This document shows, piece after piece, positions 47,001 through 60,316 of a stretch of DNA of 64,000 nt. How positions within the stretch are numbered: the first letter of the stretch is position 1; each line of letters begins with the position of its first letter. The stretch is from assembly GCA_964058845.1 (NCBI GenBank), contig CAXKVR010000325.1:1-64000 (forward strand), written 5' to 3'. Position numbers and translations under genes: made by a program. Source of the stretch: Carex sylvatica (taxonomy: Eukaryota > Streptophyta > Magnoliopsida > Poales > Cyperaceae). The notes beneath the pieces were generated by a model. The model had not been told where the DNA came from and did no database searches. It was given only the letters and a program-made list of their open reading frames with translations.

Positions 47001-49008
47001 CTTTTTGTTCTGAATTTCTCTGTTCGTTCAAATTGCCAATTGAGGATTAATAGTTTAATTCTTTCTGTACCATTGAAACAGAGACACTTCAACTAAGCAG
47101 AGACTAGTTAGTGACCAGTGCAGATTTCTTCAATACCAGCAGGAACGTAACTGTATACAAGAAATATCACGTCCCTTGCGCGCTGTTGTGAACACACCCT
47201 CTATGCAAATGGGGCCCATCACTCAGAATTTAACCCAAGGAAGCATAAAAAGGGCAGCACTGGAGAGGACTAGAAATATAATCAAGCTGTGGTTTTCATT
47301 TGGTAAATCTTGACATTAAAAAATAAGATAATTTCTTTTCAGTTAGATTTAACTTAAATCATTTAATTTAAGGAAAATCTGTGTAATTGCTCGGTTTATG
47401 AAATTGAATAAGAAAATTGTGGTTTCAACCTATCCATTTTTGTTTTATCGTTCTTTCTTGTGTTCTTCAATTTTCTTCGAAATTGATTCAATTTTTTTAA
47501 TCTTTGTTGAAATTCAGGTTAGGAACCTGACAGGAAAAGGTCGCATTGTATTGTAGGGTTTTAATGCTCCGTTCGTGAGGGTACATGAAATTGTTGACGG
47601 GCAACGGGTTCGCGCCAAATGAGATCCTCGTGAGACTGTAGAGAATCCGTTTAGCAGTGGTAAATGGATCGGGTCTACAACTCTACAGTTTTTTTTGCAG
47701 TAATTTAGTCTATAATCACAAAAAAAATTACGGTTTGAATAAATTTCGAAAAATACGTGAAAACCTATATAGGTTTTGAAATTTAATATTTTTTTGGATA
47801 TTAATAAAAATTTCATAAAAAAATCACTTAACAAATTTTGTTAATAATTACAATAATATTAAAAAATAAAGTTTAAGTTTAACATTTAATTTTTCAGACA
47901 TAGTTTATATTATCCACGTATCATATTAAAAAAAAAAAACCAAAAAAATTGAAATATATTTCACAATACATCAAGTGAAATGAAACTTTAACAGGTTAAT
48001 TTTTTTTTTTCTTATGCATAATCAAACAATTTATAATTAATTATTTTTATGCATAATCAAACAATATATAAATTTTATGAAATATGATTGTGAGGCTATT
48101 TATATGTCAAATAACATGTTTATAAATTTACTTTCAAATTTTTAATTTTATTTGATTTATTTATAATTACTATTAAAATTGTTAAAAAAAATATTGTCAA
48201 AGTGATCCATCTTACCAAAATGATGTTATATGAATAAACTCTGTAAAATATAAAAAAACAAAAAAAAAACAAACGGGAATCATATTCACAAAATAAATAA
48301 ACAAAATTTGTATTTTTCGAAATATTTTGTAGAGGATTCATTAGCGGACGAGGTGATGACCTGATCGAACAAAGAAAAATAAATAATTTCTTATCAGAGT
48401 TCGGTCCATCTTTTTTTTCTTTTTTCTTTTGCGAGAATGTTTAGAAACAGTTCTTTCTTTCTCAATATATCTATCTAGATAGCATTTATTTATTTCCAGT
48501 AGATATCCAGTTTAATAATAGTCCGATCTTGCTCATATTGATACTTAAGCACTGAAAATTCGTCTGGGGTTCATAATAAAATTTTCCCTCATTTGACTCC
48601 TTTTTTTTTTTTCCATTACTAAATTTTATAAATACGTTTCGAATGATTTTTTTTTAACTCTAATTTGCTCCCTTCATTAATACATAGTAATCTTATCTCT
48701 TTTATATTAGTTCTCTCGGATTCATCCCGAAATTTTTGTTGTTACCATAATAAAAAAATAAAAATAAACCAAAACACTCTCGTTTTGAAGAAATTCCATC
48801 AATACTTAGACCGCATAGCCAATCTGCGGCCCCATTTAATGGAGATCGTACAGACGAATTTGGATCCGCAGATTCAATATGCAGCCCTAGTTATATTTAT
48901 TTTCTTTCTACTTGAAATTCGTGCCATACAATGATTTTAACCCTATTAAATTGGTCAGAAATTCTACTCCACTGAGATATCTCAAAATGTGAGCCTTTAT
49001 GTAAATAA

Positions 49009-49010
<2 letters not shown>
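47001..49010. other. AT-rich intergenic DNA
   Basis: A somewhat less AT-rich piece at about 47520-47690 shows no recognisable protein. The rest is A/T-rich without structure. Confidence 0.45.
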
Positions 49011-49041
<31 letters not shown>

Positions 49042-49122
49042 TACACACACACATATATATATATATGAGTAAGGCCATATATATATACACACACACACAT
49101 ACACATATATATACACACACAT
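49011..49122. repeat. (TA)n/(CA)n microsatellite cluster
   Basis: Alternating tatata and cacaca runs directly border the foldback element that follows. Confidence 0.95.
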
Positions 49123-49548
49123 AGAGGTTGGCTACTATGCTTATATAAGCATATCCCCACATATGCTTATAACTCATTTTTGTACTTTCAATGTCCAAAT
49201 GGTCGATCTGAACCGTTCATCTTGTTCTCCATATTAATATGTGCTTGGAAACTAAATTTTACATTTTTCTGAATTTTTTTACTATCTATTAAGCCACTTG
49301 AAAATTATTAATCCAACGGTGGCTGCTGATTTTACTGTTTTGTGCAGCCACCGTTGGATCAGCGATTTTCAAAGTGCCTTAATAAATAGTAAAAAAATTC
49401 ATAAAAATGTAAAATTTAGTTTCCAAGCACATATTAATATGGAGAACAATATGAACGGTTCCGATCGATCATTTGGACATTGGAAACACAAAAATGAGTT
49501 ATAAGCATATGTGGGGATATGCTTATATAAGCATAGTAGCCAACCTCC
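49123..49548. mobile_element. Foldback element, terminal type 'gttggctactatgcttatat'
   Basis: It is a complete hairpin: gaggttggctactatgctta pairs with taagcatagtagccaacctc. The loop near 49320-49345 is gtggctgctgattttactgt. It is very close to 16336-16742 and shows the full left end missing there. Confidence 0.85.
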
Positions 49549-49569
49549 ACACACATACACATATATATA

Positions 49570-49800
49570 TGAGTAAGGCTAGGGTGCTATGGGTTGCATA
49601 GAGGACTACGGTGCTACGGCTCAATATTCGAGTTTTTAAAATTCTAACGGTCAATCCGAACCATTCATCTTGTTCTCCATATTAATATGTGTTTGGAGAC
49701 CAAATTTTACATTTTTTGGAAAAAATTTACTATTTTTTTAGATAGGTAGAAAATCAAATATCTGAAATCGTGCAGAATTTTTTAGATCAAATATCTGAAT
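49570..49800. mobile_element. Foldback element, left arm only
   Basis: It starts gtaaggctagggtgctatgg and carries the core through gtttggagaccaaattttac and agataggtagaaaatcaaat, then stops after gcagaattttttagatcaa, as in the half copy at 20354-20575. A dispersed repeat (to 50040) follows. Confidence 0.65.
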
Positions 49801-50040
49801 CAAAAAACGTTAAAAAAATAAATGCACTAAAATTAATTTATTAACCTTCTAATTTTGACCGATTAACTTTATACTAAATTAATTCGAATGTTTAAAATTT
49901 TCGCATGTAGACGCATCACCTGTAAGGTAGGCGGATTCCAACGGTTCAAATTCGTTATTTGAAACCGATTTGATGAATTTTGAAGTTAAACTCACCAAAC
50001 ACTTTGGTGAGCTTAAGAACACCCTAGTTCTACTCTCATG

Positions 50041-50599
50041 TATTTCCTATATCAGACGCATATATAATATGTTAATTAGCATGCTCATATTGATACTTAC
50101 TGAAAATTAACACTGATACCTGTAATATGATATGTTCAATTTTCCCTCATTTGACTCATTTTTACCAATTATTACACATTATAAAAACTTTTAGAATATT
50201 TTTTTTACTCTAATTTGCTCCCTTCCTCCATTAATACAAAGCAATCTTCTTTTTATCATTAGCAATGGATGCGCTCAATTTTTACTGTGGTGTTTAAGTA
50301 GAAGACGCCATATCTGCATGTACATTTGAATTCTTTGAATCTTTTTGTATTTAGTTATTTTTGTTCTCTTTTATATTAGTCCTCTCGGATTTCATCTGGC
50401 AATTCTAAAAGGAAAAAAGCAAAACCACATTCAAATGTTCGGTTGATTTGGAAAGCATATCATCTTATTATAGCATTTAAAAATTGAGCAATAGTGAAAC
50501 AAATGCTGCACTACTTGTTCAACCTTTCCTTCCCTATGGTTCTCCTAACAATTGCAAAGCATAAATGTTGATCTAAGACACTGAGTAACTTCTTTAAAA
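50041..50599. other. Intergenic DNA and 3' flank of the oligopeptidase gene
   Basis: The right end presumably holds the 3' untranslated region of the minus-strand oligopeptidase. Nothing else is visible. Confidence 0.4.
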
Positions 50600-53500
50600 T
50601 TAACTGGACGCAGGAATAGGCAGCAGCCCATTGTGCCTGAGCAACGGTTCTGGCGAGGGCTCACGTCCCCGGAATGCAACAAAAACCTAATTTTACACAA
50701 GAGAAACAATGGTAAGCAAGCATAAAGTATTAGTTTTGGAGATACAAGTTGCACACGTAAATAAAATAATACAAACTGTTAAGCATAATAAAGGTTTGCT
50801 CAAATCTTATACAAAAAGGCTTGTGGATTACAAAAAATAAAAATTATCCTCTCCAATGTCCCCATAACTTTCATAAAAATGCCCAAACTACCACTTAACG
50901 GGTATTAGGGGATAATTCTTTTGTGGGATATATTTTACATACTCAGTCCAGCACAGATAATTTTAAATAGGTATAAGAGATGTATGAAGCAGCCTATAAT
51001 AATTACAAGTGTACATACCTCTAGTGGTGATTTGCCACCTCCGAGAGCAAGAATTGTTTCTCTGAAGCGGTGACCCGTTTCTTTAATTGCCTGTTTGCAG
51101 AGAAGCTAATCATCAGATTTACTGATATATTACATACAACCAAGGTCACACCGTCACAGTACTTGCTACATGTGAACCTTGATTTGACAATCTCAAAACA
51201 ATATCATGTTAGTCTCACAATTTCTTTTCATAGTATTCATTTAGGAAATCTAGCATTTCAATATCCAACCAAATGTGTACTAGAAGTATTGAAAGATGGA
51301 TGCATGGAGATTGGTTTGATTAGAAATATAAGTTCAAGATTATTGAAAAATAAATCTTCGCCAACTTTTAGGCAGTCTAAGAAACTTGTCAGTTGAATTT
51401 ATGGCTAAATACCACTTGGTTAAGCCAAAAAGGTATATTGGGGTGTAAGTTAAGCCAAAAGGTTAGAATTTCGATCAAGACAACCATTCACCCGCCCTCT
51501 AGGTCTCACCTATAGAGACAACAAAAGGTATATTGATATCACCGTTGTATAGCTGAGTTTACCTTATCATCTTCTAAACCAGCATCCTCAAATGCAGAGA
51601 AAGCATCAGCTGATAACACCTCAGCCCACTGTCATAGGACAACACAAGTACTTGTAGTTATATAATACATACACAGGCCTAGTGGTAGTCTTCATAAAAT
51701 AATGACAGCATACAAATTTCAGCTGGTATGTTTATCCTCAACATTGATATCTTTTTCAAAAAAAATAATGACAGCATAAATATTACAGAATGAAGTACAC
51801 ATTACCTTGTAACTGTAGTAACCAGCAGCATAGCCACCTGTATACAAAATGACACTAATTAAACCCTTCTAGTCCTTTTATATATAGCTCTTTTGTTGGA
51901 TTCAACTAGAAATTTCTAAAGCCAGGCATTGCTACGATCCAGGTTTCAAGTACAATTTCTTTTTTCTTTGTTTATTCCATCTTGTTTCTCTTTTGTTATT
52001 TCATTCTATATATATTTTCTTTCTTTCTTTCTTTCTTTTAGTCCCTTTCTTGTTTCTTTTCTGTTCTCATTTGGTCTTTAATATGCACAAATAGGATAAA
52101 ATGACTGCTTCAGTACCTATTATCCACCGACCGCAAGTATAATATATTTCCATAGAATTGGTTATCAATATTAAGCTAATAAAAAGGACAAATTATATAA
52201 ACCTGCAAATATATGGCTGAAACTGCAGAGGAATCTGTCGTCAGGAAAAGGAGGAAGAACATATGTCCTCTCTGCAACCTTTCGGTCTACATCAAAAATC
52301 GACGTCTCTCCATATGGATCAAATGTTGTGTGCAGTTCCAAATCCAATGATGCAAACCTTATCTGCAAAGAGGTTCAGATAAAAAAAGATCAGGAAATAT
52401 TCGCAAAGGTGAAAAACTTTTACAACTCTCATAGATTTCAGTAACAATCTCATGCCACAGCCTAATTTGATCCTAAAGTGATAGGTTAACATAACAAATT
52501 AAGGGAAATAATTTATTACGGGTACTGAACTGTGCCAATCTTTATAGTTCTAAGGTTTCAAAAATCCAACCCACTTCAAAACATCACTTTATATAAAGAA
52601 AGCTTAGATCCCTTTTTCTTTGTAGGGGAGGGAGATGGTGGAGGGGGTGCAGAGAAGGAAAGGAAGAGAGAAAAACCTGACGAAGGCTCAAAGAACCGGC
52701 ACGGAAAGTTTTTGCAGCGAGAAGTTTTGAATATATTTCTTCTGGAAGAGCTTCGCCAGTTTCATAATGTTTAGCAAGTCCCAATAGCGTCTCCCTGATA
52801 TATGGTCAGTTACTTTCCTAGTAAGTACATCCCATGTTCAACTTAATAGTATGTGAAACTGCACCACACTGACAAGGCTGACACCCACATGCTATGCTTT
52901 TATTTTATTTTATTTTCCAGTCTTTTCTTTTTATGTTTAAACACCAGGTCAACACAATGCTTAAGAAGCCTTGTCCCAACAATACAGGTGTAATCTGGTA
53001 CAGGACCAGTCTTTGAGTCTAATCGAGCCTATACCAATGGATGAAATATTCGTACACATCTTCGAATATAGGGGAAACAAGTACCAAAATCAGGACATAG
53101 CAAAAGGGGTTTAATTCTAATCAATCTAATTATAGAATTCACCAACAGAAACTTATTCTTGACTGTAATTTTTAAAAACGATTATAGATATATTACTTAT
53201 GGTAGCACCAGTTCTCCATGAACTGAGAAGGCAATTCGACAGCATCCCATTCAATCCCCCTAATTCCAGCTACTAACCCTTCATCCTGCTTTGTTAGCAT
53301 GTGCTGAAGCGCATGACCAAATTCATGAAATACTGTTTCCACCTACAAGAAATGCAGTTAAAGATCATGTTCTATGCTTATAGTAGTCCTAACAACTCAA
53401 GCCTACTGTCTTTCATTATGTTGCAGATCATACCTACTTTCTGGGTTATTTAAAAATAAGATATCCAGGCATAGAATCTATTATTTAGTCAAAAACTATC

Positions 53501-56500
53501 TAATTTTACCAGAAGATTCATATTGGCACCAATAAAATCATTCAAATTCATTTCAAACAAAATTTTGAGCCTAGCTTCTAAAACTATTAAGTTTTGTTCG
53601 CAGATGTGTCCACAAACATTAGGTGATACTGGCAAGTGTGTTTTAAGTCCATAGTAAGAGAATAAAAAATATAACCAAAATAATTCTTTCCTCTACCATT
53701 ATTCCAGACTGAAGAACCATGTCATTTTACTCTAGTTACCTCGCGGAAGGTCATAAGACTAGGTTTGTCACCAACTGGAGGCATCTGATTACAGACCATA
53801 TGGGCAATGGGAAGTCTGACAGGAGCACCAGGGGGAGCAAGCACACGGCTCCTAGCGAACACCTCATCCATCCATGCACCACCACGCTTTTCAGCAGGCC
53901 TGGAATATGGATCAAAATAGAAATATGCAATTGGTTGGCTGGAAGAGTCCTTTACGCAATAAAACCTGACATCTTGGTTCCAAACCTGAAAATGAAAACA
54001 AGTATTAGAGTAAAGACTAAGGCCTGCATTGTATTGGTATCATACCAGTCAGGACTGATGCTGGAATATATACGAGCTAGCCCACAGGAAGAGGTTTTGT
54101 ATGAATTACCTGGAAACTATTATATTGGAAAAATAGAAAGGCCTCACCAAAATATCTATATCTTGACAATTTTATAGGAGGCTAAAAGATAGGTTAGTAA
54201 CAATCAAATGCACACATTTCAAACTAATGTTCAAGAGCAAAAAAAGAAAAAGAAAAGGAGAGAACAACTCACAGGAGCCAGCCCATCAGCCGCTTCGATG
54301 CTAACATCAAAGAGCTTAGTTGCAAGTGTGAATAGGCCATCCAAAACCTTGGGTAGTGCAAAATAGGGACGTAACTCTTCCTACAAGAGTACAAACTTAA
54401 GTAAGCACCACACTGATTTGTAATCAGAGAAACCAATTACCAATCATACTAAATGTTAGTCACCTACCATAAGTTTTTGTTCCAGAACGTGCCACTTGGT
54501 TATGCAGCTTTTACACTTGTTCATAAGAACTTTTGAATGGCACTTCGGTCAAGTTCTTTTGGGTATTTCAAGAAAGAGTGATTTAAACCAATGCTCACAG
54601 TGTATTTGAGACTCAATATGGGTAAAAGCTTTACCCCAAGGACTTGCTAATTTTCATACCTTTGAGATAAAATGACCCTTTGATTTACTAAGAAGCATTT
54701 TTATACAAAAAGGTGAATTTTAAAAAGCAAACCTCGTTAATATCATATCTAGCCTCGCGCAACCTTTCGCTCCAGAAATTAACATCCCAATGATCAATGT
54801 CATTGGCCTCTGGAGCACCTGACTCTTTTGCAAACGCTTTTACCTCTTCTATATCTGCATATGCAGAACCATATATCATATCTATCAATAACCAGGTGTT
54901 ATATCTATTATAAGAAATTGCATGTTCAAACAAGTTCGATCAAGAATACCAGACCCAACGTTTCAGGTACCAGAAGAAGTTAGCCTATACACAGTTTTTT
55001 TGTCAAAATACAGAAGAAAAACAAAATTAGAGTCCTGTACCAGACAGGTACAGATCTACATACACCCAGGACAGAGAAGTACTATGGTGCTAAAAACTGA
55101 AAGCATACTCCATTTAATGATTAAATTAATGGCCGAACCTTCGGCTGTTACAATATACAACATATATTATATTTAATAAGAAAAAAGCCAGATAATAAAT
55201 GTACCTTTGACATGGTGGTCCCATGAAGCAACACGTACTTTCTCAAGCAATTCTTCCACTCTCTCAATTGTAGCCATTTTCGTTGCTAGGCTCACCTTTT
55301 TAAAAAATCAATAGTGTATAGAGAAGCCAATAAAATAAGTACCTGCTCCTCATAAGCTGTTCCAAGTAAAATCCACAAATAGAAAATTTAGGCTTTATAA
55401 ACTCCCATACCTCAGCATAGTTATTGTAGCCAAGAAGTTTAGCTTTTTGCATCCTCGACTTTAGAATTTGAGTGATGATGTCGGTATTGTCATGATCTCC
55501 ACTGGAAGCACGTGTTATGTAAGCCTTATAAACCTCTTCCCGCAAGGAGCGATTGCTCGCATGAAGCATCACAGCCATGTAGCTCGGTGCATCCAAGGTG
55601 ATAATCCAAGGCCCATTCTCAGGTGTTGCATTTTCATGTCCCTAAAACAAATGCACCAATGTTCATGTCCCTAACAAAATTACATTTTTGAAGTCCACGT
55701 CCAGAATAACTATAAAGAAATAATAAAGTCAAATCTGCTAGTTGAAGTATCACTTAGTGACCACCATGTGTGAGGTTTAGAATAAGAACTAAAGATGGTG
55801 GAAAGAAGTAACCATGAATAGGAAGCTGAATCAAAAACATGGAAAAAAGAAAAAAAGCAATAATTAAACAGGTAAACACATCTATTGAAAAGGAAAACAG
55901 ACAAAATGAGACAAGAATAAAAGAAAATGTTCTGATAAAAAAATCTATATACAGATGATGTTTGGCGCCTATAGGTACTGATCATGATTCCCAAGCTATA
56001 AAGACCTTCAGCACAGAGTCTTAAACTCTTGTATTTGAGAATAATAGGTTAATTATCTACATTAACATATGGTTATGTAGGATTAACTATGCACATGCAA
56101 AGAGAGACTCCTAGATATCATACCTTTGATACGGCTGTCTGTGCAGCTAGGCCAAGTGCTGAGGCAGGCAGCCCTTCTATTTCCTTCTTGTCAACAATTA
56201 CTTTTTCAAACTTTTTAGTGGCATCTAGAACATTCTCACTAAATTTCTGGGATAACTTCTCCAGCTCCTATAAATATTGAGAATAAATTTTTAGATAATG
56301 AAAGCCAGACAATGTATCTCTAAACACAATAAGTATTGAGAAAAATAAATATACTTGTTGGATTTCATTGTACTTCTCTCTCTCTTCATCCTCTAGGGCA
56401 ACACCATCTAGAACAGCCTCCTTAATTTTATCTGAGAGGAATAATTACTACATGTCAATTGTAGCAAACAATATCGAAATACATGCAATTTCTCTAAACC

Positions 56501-57373
56501 AAATAAATTAAGAAAATAATAATATCACAAAGCAACAAAATTACCTTCCACAATCCGCTTACGAGCTTCACTTAGGGATTCCCAAGAGGGTGAGCTCCTT
56601 ATAGACTTGAATGCTTCATAGATGGGTTTGCTTTGTGCCAACCTCAGCCCAAATTTAACTTTCTCGGGCTGTTATCATTTTACCAATTCATCCATAGACT
56701 AGTTACTACTTTTATCACAAAGAAAAATTGTTTTTCGCAAAAGCATGACAAACAATTCAGTCCAATTACCTGGATTTCTTCAATAGCAGAACGAAGCTCA
56801 GTCGAATCCTTTACAGATTTCAGGTGGTTGACAACTCCCCATACTACCTGAAACCGATCTATGATCCTCTCTAATGGTTCCACCAGTTTAGGCCACGTCG
56901 GCTCCACTGTTCTCTCAAGTTCCACCAGATCCTCCTCCTAAAACCACAATGCATTTCAAACAAAATAACTTATCATATATTTCCACCATCCGACCAATTA
57001 TCCATCCAAATAAAAGGAAATTAAAAAAAAAAGAGTTACTAACAAGTCTGCGAATCAGCTCTCTGATCCCAGGTCGGACATGATTCGGCTCGACCACATC
57101 AAACGGGGGGAAATCGAAGTCTTTCAGCAACGGATTGTCAGAGTTGATGAAAGACGGCGTTGGATCAACTGTGGAATCGGACGCCATCGTCGTAGCTGCG
57201 CAAATCGGAGGGTTAAATTTGGGAAGCTGACGAAGATAGGCGGAGAAGGGGTGAGAAAAGGGGAGAGCGGGGCAAGAGTAAGAATGGGAAGGTTTTTTAT
57301 AGAGGAGAGAAGTGTGGAGGGAAAGAGAAATGGGGAGAGAGCGGGTTAGAGAGAAGCGGGAGAGAGAGAGCAT
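50600..57373 (-). CDS. OOP: Oligopeptidase A (M3 metallopeptidase), organellar oligopeptidase type
   Basis: This zinc peptidase degrades short peptides, including cleaved transit peptides, in plastids and mitochondria. Seventeen exons in transcription order: 57373-57044, 56937-56770, 56668-56545, 56431-56355, 56267-56124, 55641-55411, 55295-55205, 54854-54733, 54380-54273, 53985-53740, 53342-53197, 52794-52677, 52362-52203, 51837-51806, 51628-51563, 51090-51019, 50686-50600. They join in frame to 773 residues, near the usual length. The active site HEFGH is at residues 553-557 with the third zinc ligand Glu583 in VELPSQ. Other signatures are [40 protein letters not shown] and the end [18 protein letters not shown]. 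The first 60 residues ([14 protein letters not shown]...) are Ser/Arg-rich and lack acidic residues, as in a transit peptide. A second in-frame Met at 57187 (MASDSTVD) would give a form without it. An in-frame ATG at 57445 would add a hydrophobic stretch and is less likely. Confidence 0.95.
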
Positions 57374-57802
57374 GGTAATGAGGATTGTCGTGGCTATAAC
57401 TATAAGAGGGAGGAGCAGGAGCAGACGGGTAGTGCGCTGGCCCATTTTTTACAAGTCCTCTGGATTGGGTATTTCAGTATTATTTGGGTTGAATATCTTG
57501 GATGGACGGAAAGTTAACCGAGATGTCTATGTTTTGTCGCTTCTCGTCTCTGATTTTTTTACATTTTCTTTGCTTTGCTTTGCTTTGCTTTCTTGTATTG
57601 GACAATTTGGTCAAGGGAGCGTAAAGACTTAAGAGGCCTAATTATAATTTTTCTATTGGTTTAAGCTCTCGAGTGACATGGATATGTTTTGTTGACAGCG
57701 AATATCACCATCATTTTCTTTAAAAAAATTCTCAATTTCTGCTTTTTTTTGTCAAAAAGATAAGTTTTGAGGTGAATTTTAAAATTAAATTTTTGAAAGA
57801 GT
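57374..57802. other. Upstream region of the oligopeptidase gene
   Basis: Read on the minus strand this is the promoter and leader. Five copies of a 5 bp ctttg unit lie at about 57568-57592. No clear TATA box stands out. Confidence 0.4.
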
Positions 57803-59183
57803 GAGGCTATGGCACTACGCATCAATGTTATCATAATCGGATCGGTCATCGAACCGGTAAAGCATCGGGTCAACAGTTCATTGATCGGATCGATGAGTCA
57901 ACCGGTTCAAATGATGATTTTTTAAAATAATTATATACTTGTTGTATATGAAGATTATATACAAAAATAATCGTATTGTTATATTTTTGTTCAAAATTTG
58001 CAAATATATATTAATAACTTGTAAGAAACTGGATTTTATATAAATTTATAAATTTTGACATTAAAATAAAATAAAAGTACCAACTGATTACCAAACTGTG
58101 CACAAGACAGAAAAATTAATTTGCCCAATGCCATTGGAAAGTAGAATAAAACAATTTAATAACAAAGACACGTAAGAAATTATCAAGAAAATCTGATCCA
58201 GCATGTGCTTCTTTAAATTTACCCAGGAAGAATGCTTCGCGCTATATAGACTTGTGTACCTTAATTTAACCTTTGACCTGATGCTCATTCAATTCTTTAA
58301 ATTTCTTTACAGCACTAGGTCAGAATTCGGTTATTTTAGATCAGATGTCTGATCTAGCAAATGCTTCTTTAGATCAAACACCTTTGGATCTGACCAGGAC
58401 AAGTAGGAAAGTTTAATCGAATAAGCACGTGCTTCAAATGTAATTTGGACGAAACAGATGAGCAATGTCACTACATCTCAAATGCCCACGATTTTCACTC
58501 GTCGTCGGAGGAAGAGGAGGAGATTAAGGCACCGAGCAAATGGAAGACGCGCATAGGCGGCGCATCTGTCAAAAGAAATAGCGAGAGATCGGAATTTGGG
58601 GAAAATAGAAGAAAAGATAAAGAATGGGTAAGTCACAGGAAACCAGTTATTCAGGAAAACCAGTTAATTTACCCGGTTCAATTGTACAAGCGGTTGTTTT
58701 AAAGAACCAAACCGGACTGGAATTCGGTTCCGGTTTTCTCCGGTTGAACCACCCGGTCCTGTCTGGTTTTAATAACACTGCTATGCATAGTGCGGAACTG
58801 CGGATTGGTCCACACTACATATCAATATTTTTGTTTCAAAATCTTAACAATCCATCCAAACCATTCAACATAGCCTCCATAATCCATATAAATATGTACT
58901 TATAAACTAAATTTTTATATTTATTTTTTTTTTTTTACCCTCTTTTTAGATGGATAAAAATCACTGTTTTTAGATGGTCCAGAATTCAGATCAAGTAATT
59001 TTCTACCCATGCATAAAAAAGTAAAATTTAGTTTACAAGTACTTACACGTATGCAGACCATTTACACGTATGCAGACCATGTTGAACAATTTGGATCGAC
59101 AGTTAGAATTTTCAAATCCAAAATTTGAATCCATAGCACGGGCAGACCAACATACGCTATGCATAGTACCATAGCCTCACTCT
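57803..59183. mobile_element. Diverged foldback element split by a hAT insertion
   Basis: The left end gtgaggctatggcactacgc (57801-57820) pairs with the right end gcatagtaccatagcctcac (about 59160-59180). The rest of the left arm resumes at 58781 (ctatgcatagtgcggaactg), after the inserted hAT element. The core is worn (atccatccaaaccattcaac, atccatataaatatgtactt). A 22 bp unit, ttacacgtatgcagaccat, is duplicated in the right arm near 59043-59080. Confidence 0.65.
57823..58780. mobile_element. Nonautonomous hAT-type element inserted in a foldback element
   Basis: The left end caatgttatcataatcggat and the complement of the right end cagtgttattaaaaccagac form an imperfect inverted repeat, followed on both sides by many accgg/ccggt motifs. 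The 8 bp flanks ctacgcat (57815-57822) and ctatgcat (58781-58788) are a target duplication with one change. An open stretch at 58445-58702 (HDFHSSSEEEEEIKAPSKWK) shows no recognisable domain; it may be transposase debris or captured host sequence. Confidence 0.75.
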
Positions 59184-59463
59184 TTTTGAAATCTCTCTAG
59201 CACTTGAGCACAAATCACCGTGACATTTTTTTTTTCATATAATTTTGAAACGCCCATACGGTAAGCAAAAAACATGCAAGTCTGTATACATGACCTCAGT
59301 ATTAAATGAAAACAGAAAGCTAAGGAAGCATGAAATTCCACTAAAAAGAAAAGAGAAAAAAAGCAACAAAATACAATTTTTAACATACATTCACTGATAC
59401 TGATTTTGCTCCTGTGAGCACAGTTCACAAATGCTGCTGCTGAAGGATTATTACAAGGAAACT
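59184..59463. other. 3' flank of the SF3b5 gene
   Basis: This presumably includes the 3' untranslated region of the minus-strand gene. It holds no other feature. Confidence 0.4.
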
Positions 59464-60285
59464 TCAATCTTCATCTCTCTCCGGAGGGGGCCCGCAGGGG
59501 AGTAGCATTTTCTGCAATTCATAAAAAATAACACATAAAAAGCAAATATATTAAAAATGCGCATCACATAATATTCAGTCCATTTTCTTATTTCCCTACT
59601 CTCAGTCGACTATACTTTCTAACCACTTTAATAGATACCTTAGTTCAATTGTCCTCTAAAAATAACTCTACAATGTTATCATCAAAAGAACTGAATCCCA
59701 CAAGCTGCCATAGGCAAACTCAGAAGAACAAACACAACTTGTTCACAAAACTAGAAGGCCACCAGGAACAAACTCAGAAAATTAGTAGCAACAGAACAAA
59801 TAATTTGTGTCAATCGCAAATTAAATAACTGTTGGGTACCTACCAAACACAAAAGAAACGAGAAAAATGGCTGAGAGAAGCATACCTGCATATAGTTGTA
59901 CCGTTCTCTTCCAATGGATTCATTCTCAGCAATAGCAAAATAAGCCAGCATTGGATGATGACCGATGTATGATGCATAGCAATCCCGGTTAATGTTAACC
60001 GCCCATTCACTGCATATAAGTGAGTAATGCCATTTATTTTTGTTAAAAAAAGAGGTGGTTGTGCAAATTAAGAAATTATACCCAATATTTACTGTGCTGG
60101 AAAGAACAGCAAGTGTGCCACATGTTTGCAAATGACATGCAATAACTCTGGTTTTTTTTTTCTTGCTATTTATTTAGCCTAATTAAGTCTATCCATAATT
60201 AGTTCACAGAAACTTGCAAAACTATCAAAATTGCTTTATTTTATTCTACTTCAATTTGGGGCTTAGAGCTCGCTAGAGATTAGGT

Positions 60286-60316
<31 letters not shown>

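Noticed and set aside
57080..57632. Plus-strand open frames opposite the first oligopeptidase exon
   Set aside because: They are shadows of the minus-strand coding exon and its leader.
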